From assembly GCF_004514475.2 (NCBI RefSeq), contig NZ_MYFO02000004.1:124001-188000 (forward strand): a stretch of DNA of 64,000 bases, in the 5' to 3' direction. The notes beneath the pieces are model-generated. The model saw nothing but the letters and a program-made list of their open reading frames with translations, ran no database searches and had not been told where the DNA came from. The DNA comes from Paenibacillus athensensis (GTDB taxonomy: Bacteria > Bacillota > Bacilli > Paenibacillales > NBRC-103111). Numbering within the stretch: the first letter of the stretch is position 1; each line of letters starts with the position of its first letter. Of the stretch, positions 25,040-33,808 are shown piece by piece. Position numbers and translations under genes: made by a program.

Positions 25040-25654
25040 CTATTCCAGTGCAGCGGCGAACAGCATCCCGACGGCGTCGCTGCCGGTGACGCTGAACGAG
25101 ACGCCGTTTGCGTCGGCGGTGGCATCGAGTCCGGCAATCGCAGCGTCGTCTTTCAAGCCGAGCTTGGCGAGCACGCCGTCGCGGTCGGCTTTGGCCAACT
25201 GCGGTGCAGCGGCAGCGACGCTGGCGTCGATCAGCGCAACGGCATTGGCGTCGAGCGCCGCAGGGTTGTCGCCTGAGCCGAGTAGCGTAATCCCGCGCAG
25301 GGTATGATCGGCGCTATTGATTAGCGCGACGAGCGTCAGCTTGGCGCTGAGCGGGTGGCTGTAGGCGAGATGATCTCCCTTGTCTTCAAACGGACCGTCC
25401 GGCAGCACCAGACTGAGGCCGTTATCTTTGGCCGTCTGATTAAAGCCGGCGATGAAGGCTTCCGCGCTGATGACTGCTGCCGCTTTACCGGAGCTGGCCG
25501 GCGTCGCTTCTGCCGCACTATTGCGGGTGTTCGACAATACCGGCGGCACGAGCGTCGGCTCGACCTTTAATTGCAGCTTGCTCGGCGATTTGAACAGATT
25601 CAGGCTGATCAGAACGACAGCGATGCAGGCGATGGCAAAAATGATTTTTTTCAA
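25040..25654 (-). CDS. Membrane-anchored or secreted protein of unknown function
   Basis: The 204-residue product starts at TTG 25654 behind GGAGG. It has one N-terminal hydrophobic helix (about residues 4-20) that acts as an anchor or uncleaved signal; there is no lipobox. The remaining domain is soluble and Ala-rich. I recognise no family. It is the third gene of the operon with the permease and the TIGR03943-like gene (27-base gap) and may work with them at the cell surface. Confidence 0.65.
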   Translation of the reverse strand: MKKIIFAIACIAVVLISLNLFKSPSKLQLKVEPTLVPPVLSNTRNSAAEATPASSGKAAAVISAEAFIAGFNQTAKDNGLSLVLPDGPFEDKGDHLAYSHPLSAKLTLVALINSADHTLRGITLLGSGDNPAALDANAVALIDASVAAAAPQLAKADRDGVLAKLGLKDDAAIAGLDATADANGVSFSVTGSDAVGMLFAAALE

Positions 25655-25681
25655 AACAGGGCCTCCTCAGTAATGACGGGC

Positions 25682-26644
25682 TTATTGGGCCAAATAGAAG
25701 CCGCTGTCCCGGTAGACGTAAAAGCCGGTTTGCGGCTTTTTGATTTTTTCGGTTTCGGATGCGCGGACGAGCAGGACGTTTTGGCTGCCGATCTTGGTTT
25801 TGGCGATCGTGCCTTTGACCGACACCCAGGAGTCGTTGCCGAGCTTCATCGGCTCCGCGCCTTCCACGACGACGCCGACGGGAATAGCGTCCGCTGCGCA
25901 GCACCCGACGGCCAGCCGGCCCAAAACATATTGATTCGGTCCGAGATTGTCCATATGATAGACGAACCCGGAAATGCGAATCTGCTTGTCCACGTAGTTG
26001 TCGAGATACAGGTTGACAGTGGCCAAGGTTTCCATAAACTGCTTTTCGGTCACATCAATTAACGGCTGCTTGAATAATGCGATGCCGTGATTCACAAATA
26101 CCTGCATCAGCTTGTTCGGAAACAGCTTGTTCAAGTCGGCTTGGCTGAGCGTAGACGGATCGGCCGGTATGGCTGGAGCAGCTGTGTCCGCAGAGCTGTC
26201 CGCCGTTCCGGAGGACAGTCCTCCAGCTGTGCTGCCGAGCACGCTGCTGCCGGTAAGCTGCACGCCTTTTTGCACAAAAACGGCGCTGCCCAGCTCGGTA
26301 TTCGGCAGCAAAAAGCCGGCGGCCAGCGGGATGAGGAACAGCACGTAAATGAGCGCGCTTTTGATCGGCGATTGTTGTTCCTCGTGATCATGGCCGCAGT
26401 CGCAAGCAGGTAATTCTGTTTTTTTCTCATTAAATAGAAGCGTCAGGGTTTCGTACAACTGCACGAGCGAGACGACAAACAGGGCGATGACGGCCCACTT
26501 CTCGTAGCGGACCATGCGCGGGGCCAAATAATATTCGATGTCGCCGCCTTTGACTAGCGTGGAAATGTAATAGGAGAACAAAAACAAAATAACGGTACGG
26601 ATAACGGCGTGCAGCTTGCGCGATCGCGCTAATGTCGGGTTCAA
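25682..26644 (-). CDS. TIGR03943/YcgQ-like membrane protein
   Basis: The 320-residue protein has an N-terminal membrane half (about four helices) and a C-terminal extracellular half with a TIGR03943-type beta domain (YVLGRLAVGCCAADAIPVGV). A His/Cys-rich loop, ACDCGHDHEEQ (about residues 80-90), may bind metal. TTG 26644 is chosen as start because GAAGGAGGAG lies five to six bases before it; ATG 26668 upstream has no site of its own. The gene follows a UPF0718 permease, the usual arrangement. The pair is thought to move metal ions, but the function is not proven. Confidence 0.82.
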   Translation of the reverse strand: MNPTLARSRKLHAVIRTVILFLFSYYISTLVKGGDIEYYLAPRMVRYEKWAVIALFVVSLVQLYETLTLLFNEKKTELPACDCGHDHEEQQSPIKSALIYVLFLIPLAAGFLLPNTELGSAVFVQKGVQLTGSSVLGSTAGGLSSGTADSSADTAAPAIPADPSTLSQADLNKLFPNKLMQVFVNHGIALFKQPLIDVTEKQFMETLATVNLYLDNYVDKQIRISGFVYHMDNLGPNQYVLGRLAVGCCAADAIPVGVVVEGAEPMKLGNDSWVSVKGTIAKTKIGSQNVLLVRASETEKIKKPQTGFYVYRDSGFYLAQ

Positions 26645-26722
26645 GGCGTCTCCTCCTTCAGAAATCATTCGGGCGTGTGGGACAATCGGAACATCGGCGG
26701 CAGGGCCGGACTAGATCAGCAG

Positions 26723-27634
26723 CTACGTCATCCAGCCTAGCAGATAGATGGTCAGCGAGCCGAGGAAGACGATCGTTCCGACAATGGCGATCAACGCCAG
26801 CACGAAACGGGTTTTGAACATCGAATGCAGCATCAGTGTCACCTTCAGGTCGATCATCGGACCGAAGACGAGGAAGGCCAGCAGCGACGAATAGCCGAAC
26901 GAGGTGGTGAACGACGAAGCGACGAAGGCGTCGGACGTCGAGCAAAGCGACAGGATGTAGGCGTAGCCCATCATGAACAGGTGACTAAGGCCCGGTTGGC
27001 CGCCGATGCCGGTAAGTACTTCGCGCGGCAGCGAGGTTTGGATGAGCGCGGTCAGCATGGCGCCGATGATCAGGTACAGGCCCATTTCAAAAAATTCCCC
27101 GGCAGCGTGCTTGCCCATGCCGATCAGCTTGCCGCTCCAGCCGGAGCCGGATGTGTCATGGTCATGATGATGAGTCACCGTATCGGCGCCTTGGCCGTTG
27201 ACGGTCGAATGGCTGACGCGCAGCGGGCTTTTTTTCATAAAAGCATGCAGCAGCAGGCCCAGAATGACGGCCACAGCGAACGCCAGCCCCATACGGGCGT
27301 AAGCGAGCGTGGGGTAAACCTGAAAGGCGGTGCGCGTAGACAAATAAACGACCGGATTGAGCACTGGCCCGACGACAATGAACACGACGGCAATCATCGG
27401 CGGCATGCCTTTGTGCAGCAGCCGTTTGACGACGGGAATCATGCCGCATTCACACAGGGGGAACAGGATGCCCAGCAAGCAAGCGAACAATATGCCCAGG
27501 ATCGGGTTCTTGGGCATCCAGCGGCGGACGGTCTCCTCGGTGACGAACATTTGCAGCACGGATGACACGAGTACGCCCAACAGAACGAAGGGCAGCGCTT
27601 CGAGAATGATGCTGAGAAAAATCGTTTTGAGCAT
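26723..27634 (-). CDS. UPF0718/DUF318 permease (YcgR-like)
   Basis: The 303-residue permease has about eight to nine helices in two halves. Conserved family blocks are PLCECGMIPVVKRLL near residue 60 and SLCSTSDAFVASSFTTSFG in the second half. The central cytoplasmic loop contains THHHDHDTSG, a His-rich potential metal site. ATG 27634 follows AGGGG. It is the first gene of the operon with the TIGR03943-like protein. A TATAAT is visible on the minus strand near 27705. The substrate is unknown. Confidence 0.85.
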   Translation of the reverse strand: MLKTIFLSIILEALPFVLLGVLVSSVLQMFVTEETVRRWMPKNPILGILFACLLGILFPLCECGMIPVVKRLLHKGMPPMIAVVFIVVGPVLNPVVYLSTRTAFQVYPTLAYARMGLAFAVAVILGLLLHAFMKKSPLRVSHSTVNGQGADTVTHHHDHDTSGSGWSGKLIGMGKHAAGEFFEMGLYLIIGAMLTALIQTSLPREVLTGIGGQPGLSHLFMMGYAYILSLCSTSDAFVASSFTTSFGYSSLLAFLVFGPMIDLKVTLMLHSMFKTRFVLALIAIVGTIVFLGSLTIYLLGWMT

Positions 27635-27814
27635 GGCAAATTCCCCTATAATTCTTCAAGTTCGGTCACTGCCTGGCAAGAATCGGCAGCGTATGGTTCC
27701 ATTATACCCCTGCGCTGCAGCCGGATTGTAGCGAACGGGGGCGATTTGGTCGCTTGTCCAATGAATTTTGGCTGCGCGGCGCGAAGGTGGCCGGCAAATA
27801 AGCCCGCGGAACTA

Positions 27815-27868
27815 TTTACACGGATTTTACATTCGCTTGACGGTTTCACTTATTTCGTTTGCTACACT
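27815..27868 (+). promoter_or_regulatory. PhoP-type promoter of the EAL-GGDEF gene
   Basis: Hexamers TTTACA (27815), TTTACA (27826), TTGACG (27837) and ACTTAT (27848, degenerate) lie at exact 11-bp steps, then 9 bp, then TACACT (27863-27868). The first three are good PhoP half-sites. The arrangement is the same as at pstS and pstC. Confidence 0.75.
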
Positions 27869-27900
27869 ATGGATAATAGAGCAAGTAAGGGATGATGCCG

Positions 27901-29700
27901 ATGGCGTTCCAATCGTTCGCGCAGCCCCGCAGCCGGCAGGATGCGGTTGAGCTGACGGAGCCGTTTCTGCGGATTATGGAGGAGCAATCGATATACAGCG
28001 TGTACCAGCCGATCGTGTCCTTGCAGGACGGGACGGTGTTCGGCTATGAGGCGCTGACGCGCGGACCAGCCGGCAGCGGGCTGGAAGCGCCGCAGCTGCT
28101 GTTTCAATATGCCCAGGAGCAGGGGCGCTTGTATGCGCTGGAGCGGCTGTCGCGGGAAAAGGCGATTGCCGGCGCGCGGCTGGCGCAGCGCCAGCCTTTG
28201 TTTATTAACGTCTCGGCACAGGTGCTTAGCGACCCGCAGTTCGTGCCGGGGCAGACGCTGGAGCTGCTGCAAGCCAGCGGCATGACGCCGGCGCAGGTGG
28301 TGTTCGAGATTACCGAACGCAGCTCGATAGAGGATTTTACGCGCGCGCAAAAGGTGCTGGAGCATTACCGACGGCAGGGCTACCGCATTGCGATTGACGA
28401 CGCGGGGGCCGGCTATTCGTCGTTGCAGGCGATTGCCGAGCTGCAGCCGGATTTTATCAAGATTGATCGCTCGTTGATTCAAGGGCTTCATCAGATCAAG
28501 GTAAAGGAATATATCGTTGAAACGTTTGTGACGTTTGCCCATAAAATGAATATTCAGCTCATTGCCGAAGGCATCGAGGAGCCGGACGAGCTGGTGAAGC
28601 TGACGCATATGGGCGTTCATCACGCGCAGGGCTACTTGCTAGGGCGGCCAGGGCCGGGGCCGGCGGATGTTCCGCCGCTATGCCGCACGCTGATCGCTCA
28701 GCATCAACGGCTGCTCATGACGGGCGGCGGCTGGATGATCGGCGATTTGGCCGCACCGGCGCAAGTCTTCGAGGGGAGCGACCGGATTTCGGCCGCAGCG
28801 GATTATTTCAAGCGTTATCCGGAGGCGACGGGCGCGGTCGTTGTGCGGCAGGGAACGCCTGTCGGGCTGCTGATGCGCGAGCGGCTGTTCCAGCAGCTGG
28901 CCGGGCAATACGGCTTTTCGCTATTCTGGAACCGCAGCATCGAGCAGGCTATGGACCCAGCGCCGCTGATCGTGGATGAACGCTTGCCGGTGGAGCGCGT
29001 CTCGCAAATGGCGACCTCGCGTTCGATCCGTAATCTGTACGATCTCGTGATCATTACGAGCGGCGGCAAGATGGCCGGAGTCGCTTCCGTGCGCGCGATG
29101 CTGGAGAGCATCACGAACGCCCGGATGGAAAGCGCGCGTGTCGCCAGTCCTCTGACCGGGCTACCGGGCAACTTGCAAATCAACCGCGAGCTGAGCAAGC
29201 GGCTAGTGGAGAGCCAGCCGTTTTGCGTCATCTATGGCGATCTGGATTTTTTCAAATGGTTTAATGACAAGTTCGGGTTTCAAAAGGGCGACAGCCTGAT
29301 CCAGTACACGGCGGATTGCTTACAAACCGCGATGGCGGCATGCGGGACGCCTCACGATTTCATCGGCCATGTCGGCGGCGACGATTTCATCGTCATTTCG
29401 CTGAGCGAGGAGCCGGAGCGGCTGTGTCGCGAAATGCTGCGCCGCTTTGAGGCGGGGGTGATGACGCTGTACGAGCCCGACCAATGGATGGACGTCGAGG
29501 ACCGCATGGGCAATCGCGCGGACAGCGACGGCGTCAGCTTGTCTCTGTCGCTGCTTATCATCCTTCAGGAGACGGCAGTAACGCCGGAGCTGATCTCGCA
29601 GGCAGCGGCGAGGCTGAAGAAGCAGGCGAAGGCGCACAAGGGCAGCGTGGTTTGCAGCCGGACGATTGGCGCGCTGGAGGAAGCAGCCCGGCCTGAATAA
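27901..29700 (+). CDS. EAL-CBS-GGDEF cyclic-di-GMP turnover protein
   Basis: About 599 residues. The EAL phosphodiesterase domain (about 25-255) looks intact: YEALTRGP, FINVSAQVL, FEITERSS, IDDAGAGYSSL, FIKIDRSLI, LIAEGIEE and GYLLGRP. A middle region (about 260-405) resembles a CBS pair. The C-terminal GGDEF domain reads GGDDF instead of GG(D/E)EF, and the preceding YGDLDFFKWFNDKFGF is conserved, so cyclase activity is doubtful and it may sense GTP. It degrades cyclic-di-GMP in the cytoplasm (no membrane segments). ATG 27901 best fits the AAGGG site; 27892 is also possible. A Pho-type promoter precedes it. Confidence 0.9.
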   Translation: MAFQSFAQPRSRQDAVELTEPFLRIMEEQSIYSVYQPIVSLQDGTVFGYEALTRGPAGSGLEAPQLLFQYAQEQGRLYALERLSREKAIAGARLAQRQPLFINVSAQVLSDPQFVPGQTLELLQASGMTPAQVVFEITERSSIEDFTRAQKVLEHYRRQGYRIAIDDAGAGYSSLQAIAELQPDFIKIDRSLIQGLHQIKVKEYIVETFVTFAHKMNIQLIAEGIEEPDELVKLTHMGVHHAQGYLLGRPGPGPADVPPLCRTLIAQHQRLLMTGGGWMIGDLAAPAQVFEGSDRISAAADYFKRYPEATGAVVVRQGTPVGLLMRERLFQQLAGQYGFSLFWNRSIEQAMDPAPLIVDERLPVERVSQMATSRSIRNLYDLVIITSGGKMAGVASVRAMLESITNARMESARVASPLTGLPGNLQINRELSKRLVESQPFCVIYGDLDFFKWFNDKFGFQKGDSLIQYTADCLQTAMAACGTPHDFIGHVGGDDFIVISLSEEPERLCREMLRRFEAGVMTLYEPDQWMDVEDRMGNRADSDGVSLSLSLLIILQETAVTPELISQAAARLKKQAKAHKGSVVCSRTIGALEEAARPE

Positions 29701-29746
29701 GCGTGCGATACAAAGAGGAACTGCATAATAATTAGAAAGAAAAAGG

Positions 29747-29794
29747 GCCTCCCGGCCGCCAACTGCAAGCTTGGCGTGCCGGGAGGCTTTGTTT
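29747..29794 (+). terminator. Terminator after the EAL-GGDEF gene
   Basis: GCCTCCCGGC and GCCGGGAGGC form a perfect ten-pair stem followed by TTTGTTTG. An A run precedes the stem, so it may also end the convergent HAD transcript. Confidence 0.85.
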
Positions 29795-29885
29795 GCGCGT
29801 TGTCGGGAAGATGAAGAATAAGGATTGAAACGGGGAGAAATCGTTTCGCATGCGCGATTGCTGCGCCTAGGCGCCGTACAGCCGC

Positions 29886-30635
29886 TTAGAATGTTTGCTG
29901 CAGCTGCCGAAAGGCGCGGACGATGACGACCTTTTGCCGTCCGAGCTTGCGCTGCGATATTTTTTTCAAATGTCCGGGATGAATCCAGACGGCGTCCATG
30001 CCGCAAGACGTTGCGCCGATAATGTCGTTGCGCCAGGAGTTGCCGACCATCACGCTTTGTCCGGCGCTCGTACCGAGTGTGCGGATCGCGTTCTCGAAAA
30101 TCGCCGGCTGCGGCTTGCGCAGCCCGTCTTTGCCGGAGCTGAACAGCAGCTCCTCGCTGAACCAGCCGCCGAGCTTGAGCTTGCTCCAGTTGCTGCGCAG
30201 CTGCTTGGCGGAGCCGTTGCTGATGATGGCGAGCCGGTAGCGGGCCGCCAGCGCCGTCAGCGTTTCTTCGACGCCGGGAAACAGCGACACGTAGCTGTCC
30301 TCCAGCGTCTCGACCTGCTCGAAAAACGCGCGGGCAAATGTCGCCGTCACCTTGACGGGATAAGGCTGCAGCGCTTTGCTGAGGCAGAGCTGGCGCAGCT
30401 CGTCGGGGGGAATCGGCTGCCGGACCGGCGTTTTGCGGTAGCGGCTCCATTCCAGCTTGTAGCTGTGCAGCGCATCCTGTGGGCTCCAGACGAATTCGTC
30501 CGGCTCCCAGCGCGCCGTGTAGGCGCCGATCGTTTCCGTGAAGGCGGAATCGAAGCACTGCCGCCGGTCGATGATCGTATTGTTCATATCGAAAAAAATC
30601 GTGTTTTTCCGGGACGGGGAAAAAACCGGGCTCAC
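29886..30635 (-). CDS. HAD-superfamily hydrolase
   Basis: The 249-residue protein has HAD motif I as FFDMNNT (usual DxDxT), motif II IISNGS, the motif III lysine in LRKPQPAIF, and motif IV as GNSWRNDIIGA. The helical cap between motifs I and II is type C1. It probably dephosphorylates a small metabolite. The second Asp of motif I, usually the general acid, is Asn here, which could slow or redirect activity. GTG 30635 is chosen because AAAGGAGG lies 8-9 bases upstream. It diverges from polA across about 320 bases. Confidence 0.82.
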   Translation of the reverse strand: MSPVFSPSRKNTIFFDMNNTIIDRRQCFDSAFTETIGAYTARWEPDEFVWSPQDALHSYKLEWSRYRKTPVRQPIPPDELRQLCLSKALQPYPVKVTATFARAFFEQVETLEDSYVSLFPGVEETLTALAARYRLAIISNGSAKQLRSNWSKLKLGGWFSEELLFSSGKDGLRKPQPAIFENAIRTLGTSAGQSVMVGNSWRNDIIGATSCGMDAVWIHPGHLKKISQRKLGRQKVVIVRAFRQLQQTF

Positions 30636-30957
30636 GCACACCCCTCCTTTGCGGCCGCCGCCTGATCAAACGGTCGAAACTTACCCTTTGCATTAAGCTT
30701 ATGTGCGGACGCAGCGTTTTACGACATCGCAATGGACGGCGATTGCGGCATTTGCGGCGGGCCGGGCGGAAGCGAGCAGGCGGGCTGCCGGCAGGCGAAC
30801 GCGCTGCTGCAAGACGTGGTAAAGCGGCGGTGAAGCGGAAGCGGAGCTGCGACGGACGGGCGGCCGTGGAGCGGCTACGGGAGCGCTGTCTTTTTTCTCA
30901 TTTGGTCAAGCGTATGGTATGATGGAGGAAGTATGTTTATAATCGGGGTGTTGTAGA
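30636..30957. other. Intergenic region between the HAD gene and polA
   Basis: A GC-rich divergent region. A TATGAT near 30916 with TTCTCA 17 bp upstream may be the polA promoter. Two short overlapping open frames on the plus strand (one Cys-rich, about 33 codons from 30732) lack ribosome sites and are not called as genes. Confidence 0.4.
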
Positions 30958-33627
30958 ATGAGCCAACAGAAATTGATCATTATTGACGGCAATAGTATCG
31001 CCAACCGGGCGTTTTACGCGCTGCCCGCGCTTAGCAATTCCAGCGGTCAGTATACGAATGCCGTGTTCGGGTTCACGACCATGCTGCTGAAGCTGATTGA
31101 GGAAGAGAAGCCGACGCATTTTCTCGTGGCGTTCGATGCGGGCAAGATCACGTTCCGCCATCAGGAATATACCGAATATAAAGGCGGACGGGCCAAAACA
31201 CCGTCGGAGCTGTCCGAGCAGTTTCCCGTGATCAAGGAGCTGCTGAAGGCTTTCCGCATCGCTCAGTTCGAGCTGTCCGGCTACGAGGCCGACGACATTA
31301 TTGGCACGTTGACCCGGGTTGCGGACGAAACGGGAGAGCAGGTCATTGTCGTATCCGGCGACAAGGATATGCTCCAGTTGGCCTCCGAGCACGTTACCGT
31401 GGCGATTACGCGCAAGGGCGTTTCCGAGGTCGATCGTTACAATCCTGCGGAAATCAAAGAAAAATACGGTCTTGCCCCCAAACAGATTATCGATCTGAAG
31501 GGGCTAATGGGCGATACCTCCGATAACATTCCCGGCATTCCGGGCGTCGGCGAAAAAACAGCGCTCAAGCTGCTGCACGAATACGGCTCGGTGGAAGAAG
31601 TGCTTGCCCATGCCGATGAGATGAAGGGCAAGATGAAGGAGAAGATCGAAGCGCACCAGCAGGACGCGCGGATGAGCAAGGAACTGGCGACGATTTTCCG
31701 CGAGGTGCCGATGTCGGTGGAATGGAGCGAATACCGCTACGACGGCTTCGACGGCGCAGCGCTGTCGGCGCTGTTCCGCAAGCTGGAGTTCAAGTCGCTG
31801 CTGGACAAAATGGACTTCGGCGCGGACAGCGCGGACGCCGACGCCCCCGCGCAGGCCGAGATCGCTGCGCGCACGGTTACGGCCGAGGAGTTGGCGGCAT
31901 TTGCCGCCAGTCTCGGCCCAAGCTGCTCCCTCCACGTGGAAACCGTGGGGGACAACCCGCACCACGCCAGAGTCTTAGGCGTGGCGTTCTACGCGCCGGA
32001 CGACGATACGTGCGCGTATGTGCCTTTTGAGCTGCTGCAGGGCGAAGCCCCGGGGGCCGAGGCCATTCGGCAATGGCTGGGCGACCCGGCGGCGAAGAAG
32101 CAGCTCTTTGATTCGCACCGCGCCGAGATCGCTTTGGCGTGGCGCGGGATCGCCTTGCGCGGCGTGGACTTCGACGCGCTGCTGGCCGCTTATTTGCTCG
32201 ATCCGACGGAATCGACGCTGACCGTAAGCGGCCTTGCGGCCCGGTACGGCCTGCCGGGCATCCGGCCGGACGAGGATGTGTACGGCAAGGGAGCGAAGTT
32301 CCGCTTGCCGGACGAAGCTGCGCTTTGCGAGCACCTGTGCCGTAAGGCGGATACGATCCGCCGCGCCGTGCCGGTGCTGCAAAGCGAGCTGACGCAAAGC
32401 GGCATGGAGCGGCTCTATTATGAGCTGGAGCTCCCGCTTGCGGGCGTGCTGGCCGCGATGGAGCTGCGCGGCATCAAGGTCGACACCGCCGGACTGAAGC
32501 TGTACGGCGAGGAGCTGGCCGTGCAGGTGGACAGTCTGGCGAAGCGGATTTACGAGCTGGCCGGCGTGGAATTCAATATCAATTCCACTAAGCAGCTCGG
32601 CGAGATTTTGTTCGAGAAGCTCGGCTTGCCGGCCTGGAAAAAGACCAAAACCGGCTACTCGACGGACGCCGAGGTGCTGGAGAAGCTGGCTTCGCGCCAT
32701 GAAATCGTCAGCCACATCCAGCATTACCGCCAGCTCGCAAAGCTGCAATCGACCTATGTCGAAGGACTGCTCAAGGAGGTTCATCCGCAGACCGGCCACG
32801 TGCATACGTATTACCAGATGACGATTGCGGCGACGGGACGGCTGAGCAGCCAGTTCCCGAACCTGCAGAACATTCCGATCCGTCTGGAGGAAGGCCGCAA
32901 AATCCGCAAGGTGTTCGTGCCTTCGGAGCCGGGCTGGTATATCCTGTCCGCGGACTATTCGCAAATCGAGCTGCGCGTGCTGGCGCACATTTCCGGCGAC
33001 GAGAAGCTAAGCGAGGCGTTCAGCAACAACATGGACATTCATACCAAAACGGCAATGGACGTCTTCGGCGTCGGCCCCGAGCAGGTGGACGCCAACATGC
33101 GCCGTCAGGCGAAAGCCGTCAATTTCGGCATCGTCTACGGCATCAGCGGCTTTGGCCTTTCGCAAAATCTGGACATTCCCCGCCGGGACGCGGAGCGGTT
33201 CATCGAGCAATATTTTGCCGTGTTCCAGGGGGTTCGCAAATATATGGATGATATCGTGCAGGACGCGCGCCGCGACGGCTACGTCACGACGCTGCTGCAG
33301 CGCCGCCGCTACCTGCCGGAAATTACCGCGTCGAATTTCAACCTGCGCTCGTTTGCCGAGCGGACGGCGATGAATACGCCGATTCAAGGGACCGCAGCCG
33401 ATATTATCAAGCTGGCTATGGTGCAGATGGCCGAGAAGCTGGAAGCTCGCAAGCTGCGCAGCCGCATGCTGCTGCAGGTGCATGACGAACTGGTCTTCGA
33501 GGTGCCGGAGGACGAGCTGGAGACGATGCGCAAGCTGGTGCCCGAGGTGATGGCGCAGGCGATCGAGCTCGATGTGCCGCTCAGCGCCGACGTCAATTAC
33601 GGCGTGACGTGGTACGAAGCGAAGTAG
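30958..33627 (+). CDS. polA: DNA polymerase I
   Basis: The 889-residue protein has three parts. The 5'-3' exonuclease domain (1-290) starts LIIIDGNSIANRAFYALPAL and includes VVSGDKDMLQLA. The middle exonuclease-like domain (about 300-470) lacks the proofreading DxE carboxylates (SLHVETVGDNP where FDTET is expected), as in Bacillus stearothermophilus Pol I. The polymerase domain has motif A SADYSQIELRVLAHISGD, motif B RRQAKAVNFGIVYGISGFGL and motif C LLQVHDELVFE. It fills gaps and removes RNA primers. GGGGTG lies upstream of ATG 30958. Confidence 0.97.
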   Translation: MSQQKLIIIDGNSIANRAFYALPALSNSSGQYTNAVFGFTTMLLKLIEEEKPTHFLVAFDAGKITFRHQEYTEYKGGRAKTPSELSEQFPVIKELLKAFRIAQFELSGYEADDIIGTLTRVADETGEQVIVVSGDKDMLQLASEHVTVAITRKGVSEVDRYNPAEIKEKYGLAPKQIIDLKGLMGDTSDNIPGIPGVGEKTALKLLHEYGSVEEVLAHADEMKGKMKEKIEAHQQDARMSKELATIFREVPMSVEWSEYRYDGFDGAALSALFRKLEFKSLLDKMDFGADSADADAPAQAEIAARTVTAEELAAFAASLGPSCSLHVETVGDNPHHARVLGVAFYAPDDDTCAYVPFELLQGEAPGAEAIRQWLGDPAAKKQLFDSHRAEIALAWRGIALRGVDFDALLAAYLLDPTESTLTVSGLAARYGLPGIRPDEDVYGKGAKFRLPDEAALCEHLCRKADTIRRAVPVLQSELTQSGMERLYYELELPLAGVLAAMELRGIKVDTAGLKLYGEELAVQVDSLAKRIYELAGVEFNINSTKQLGEILFEKLGLPAWKKTKTGYSTDAEVLEKLASRHEIVSHIQHYRQLAKLQSTYVEGLLKEVHPQTGHVHTYYQMTIAATGRLSSQFPNLQNIPIRLEEGRKIRKVFVPSEPGWYILSADYSQIELRVLAHISGDEKLSEAFSNNMDIHTKTAMDVFGVGPEQVDANMRRQAKAVNFGIVYGISGFGLSQNLDIPRRDAERFIEQYFAVFQGVRKYMDDIVQDARRDGYVTTLLQRRRYLPEITASNFNLRSFAERTAMNTPIQGTAADIIKLAMVQMAEKLEARKLRSRMLLQVHDELVFEVPEDELETMRKLVPEVMAQAIELDVPLSADVNYGVTWYEAK

Positions 33628-33808
33628 CCGGCGGACCGCATATGCGGGTGCGAAGGTGTCGCGCCAAACAGGCTCCCGTTGATGCAACCGGGTAAGTCGG
33701 TTTCGGGAGCGCAGGTAGGGGAGTTTGCGGCGTCCGCGGCCGGAAGGCATTCGGGGGCGCCAGACTTTTTGCAGCATATCCCATTTTCACAACAAGAGGT
33801 GAACGCCA

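Noticed and set aside
30701-30922. Short plus-strand frames upstream of polA, including a Cys-rich 33-codon one
   Set aside because: No ribosome site, Arg-rich or biased composition, and located in a GC-rich spacer.
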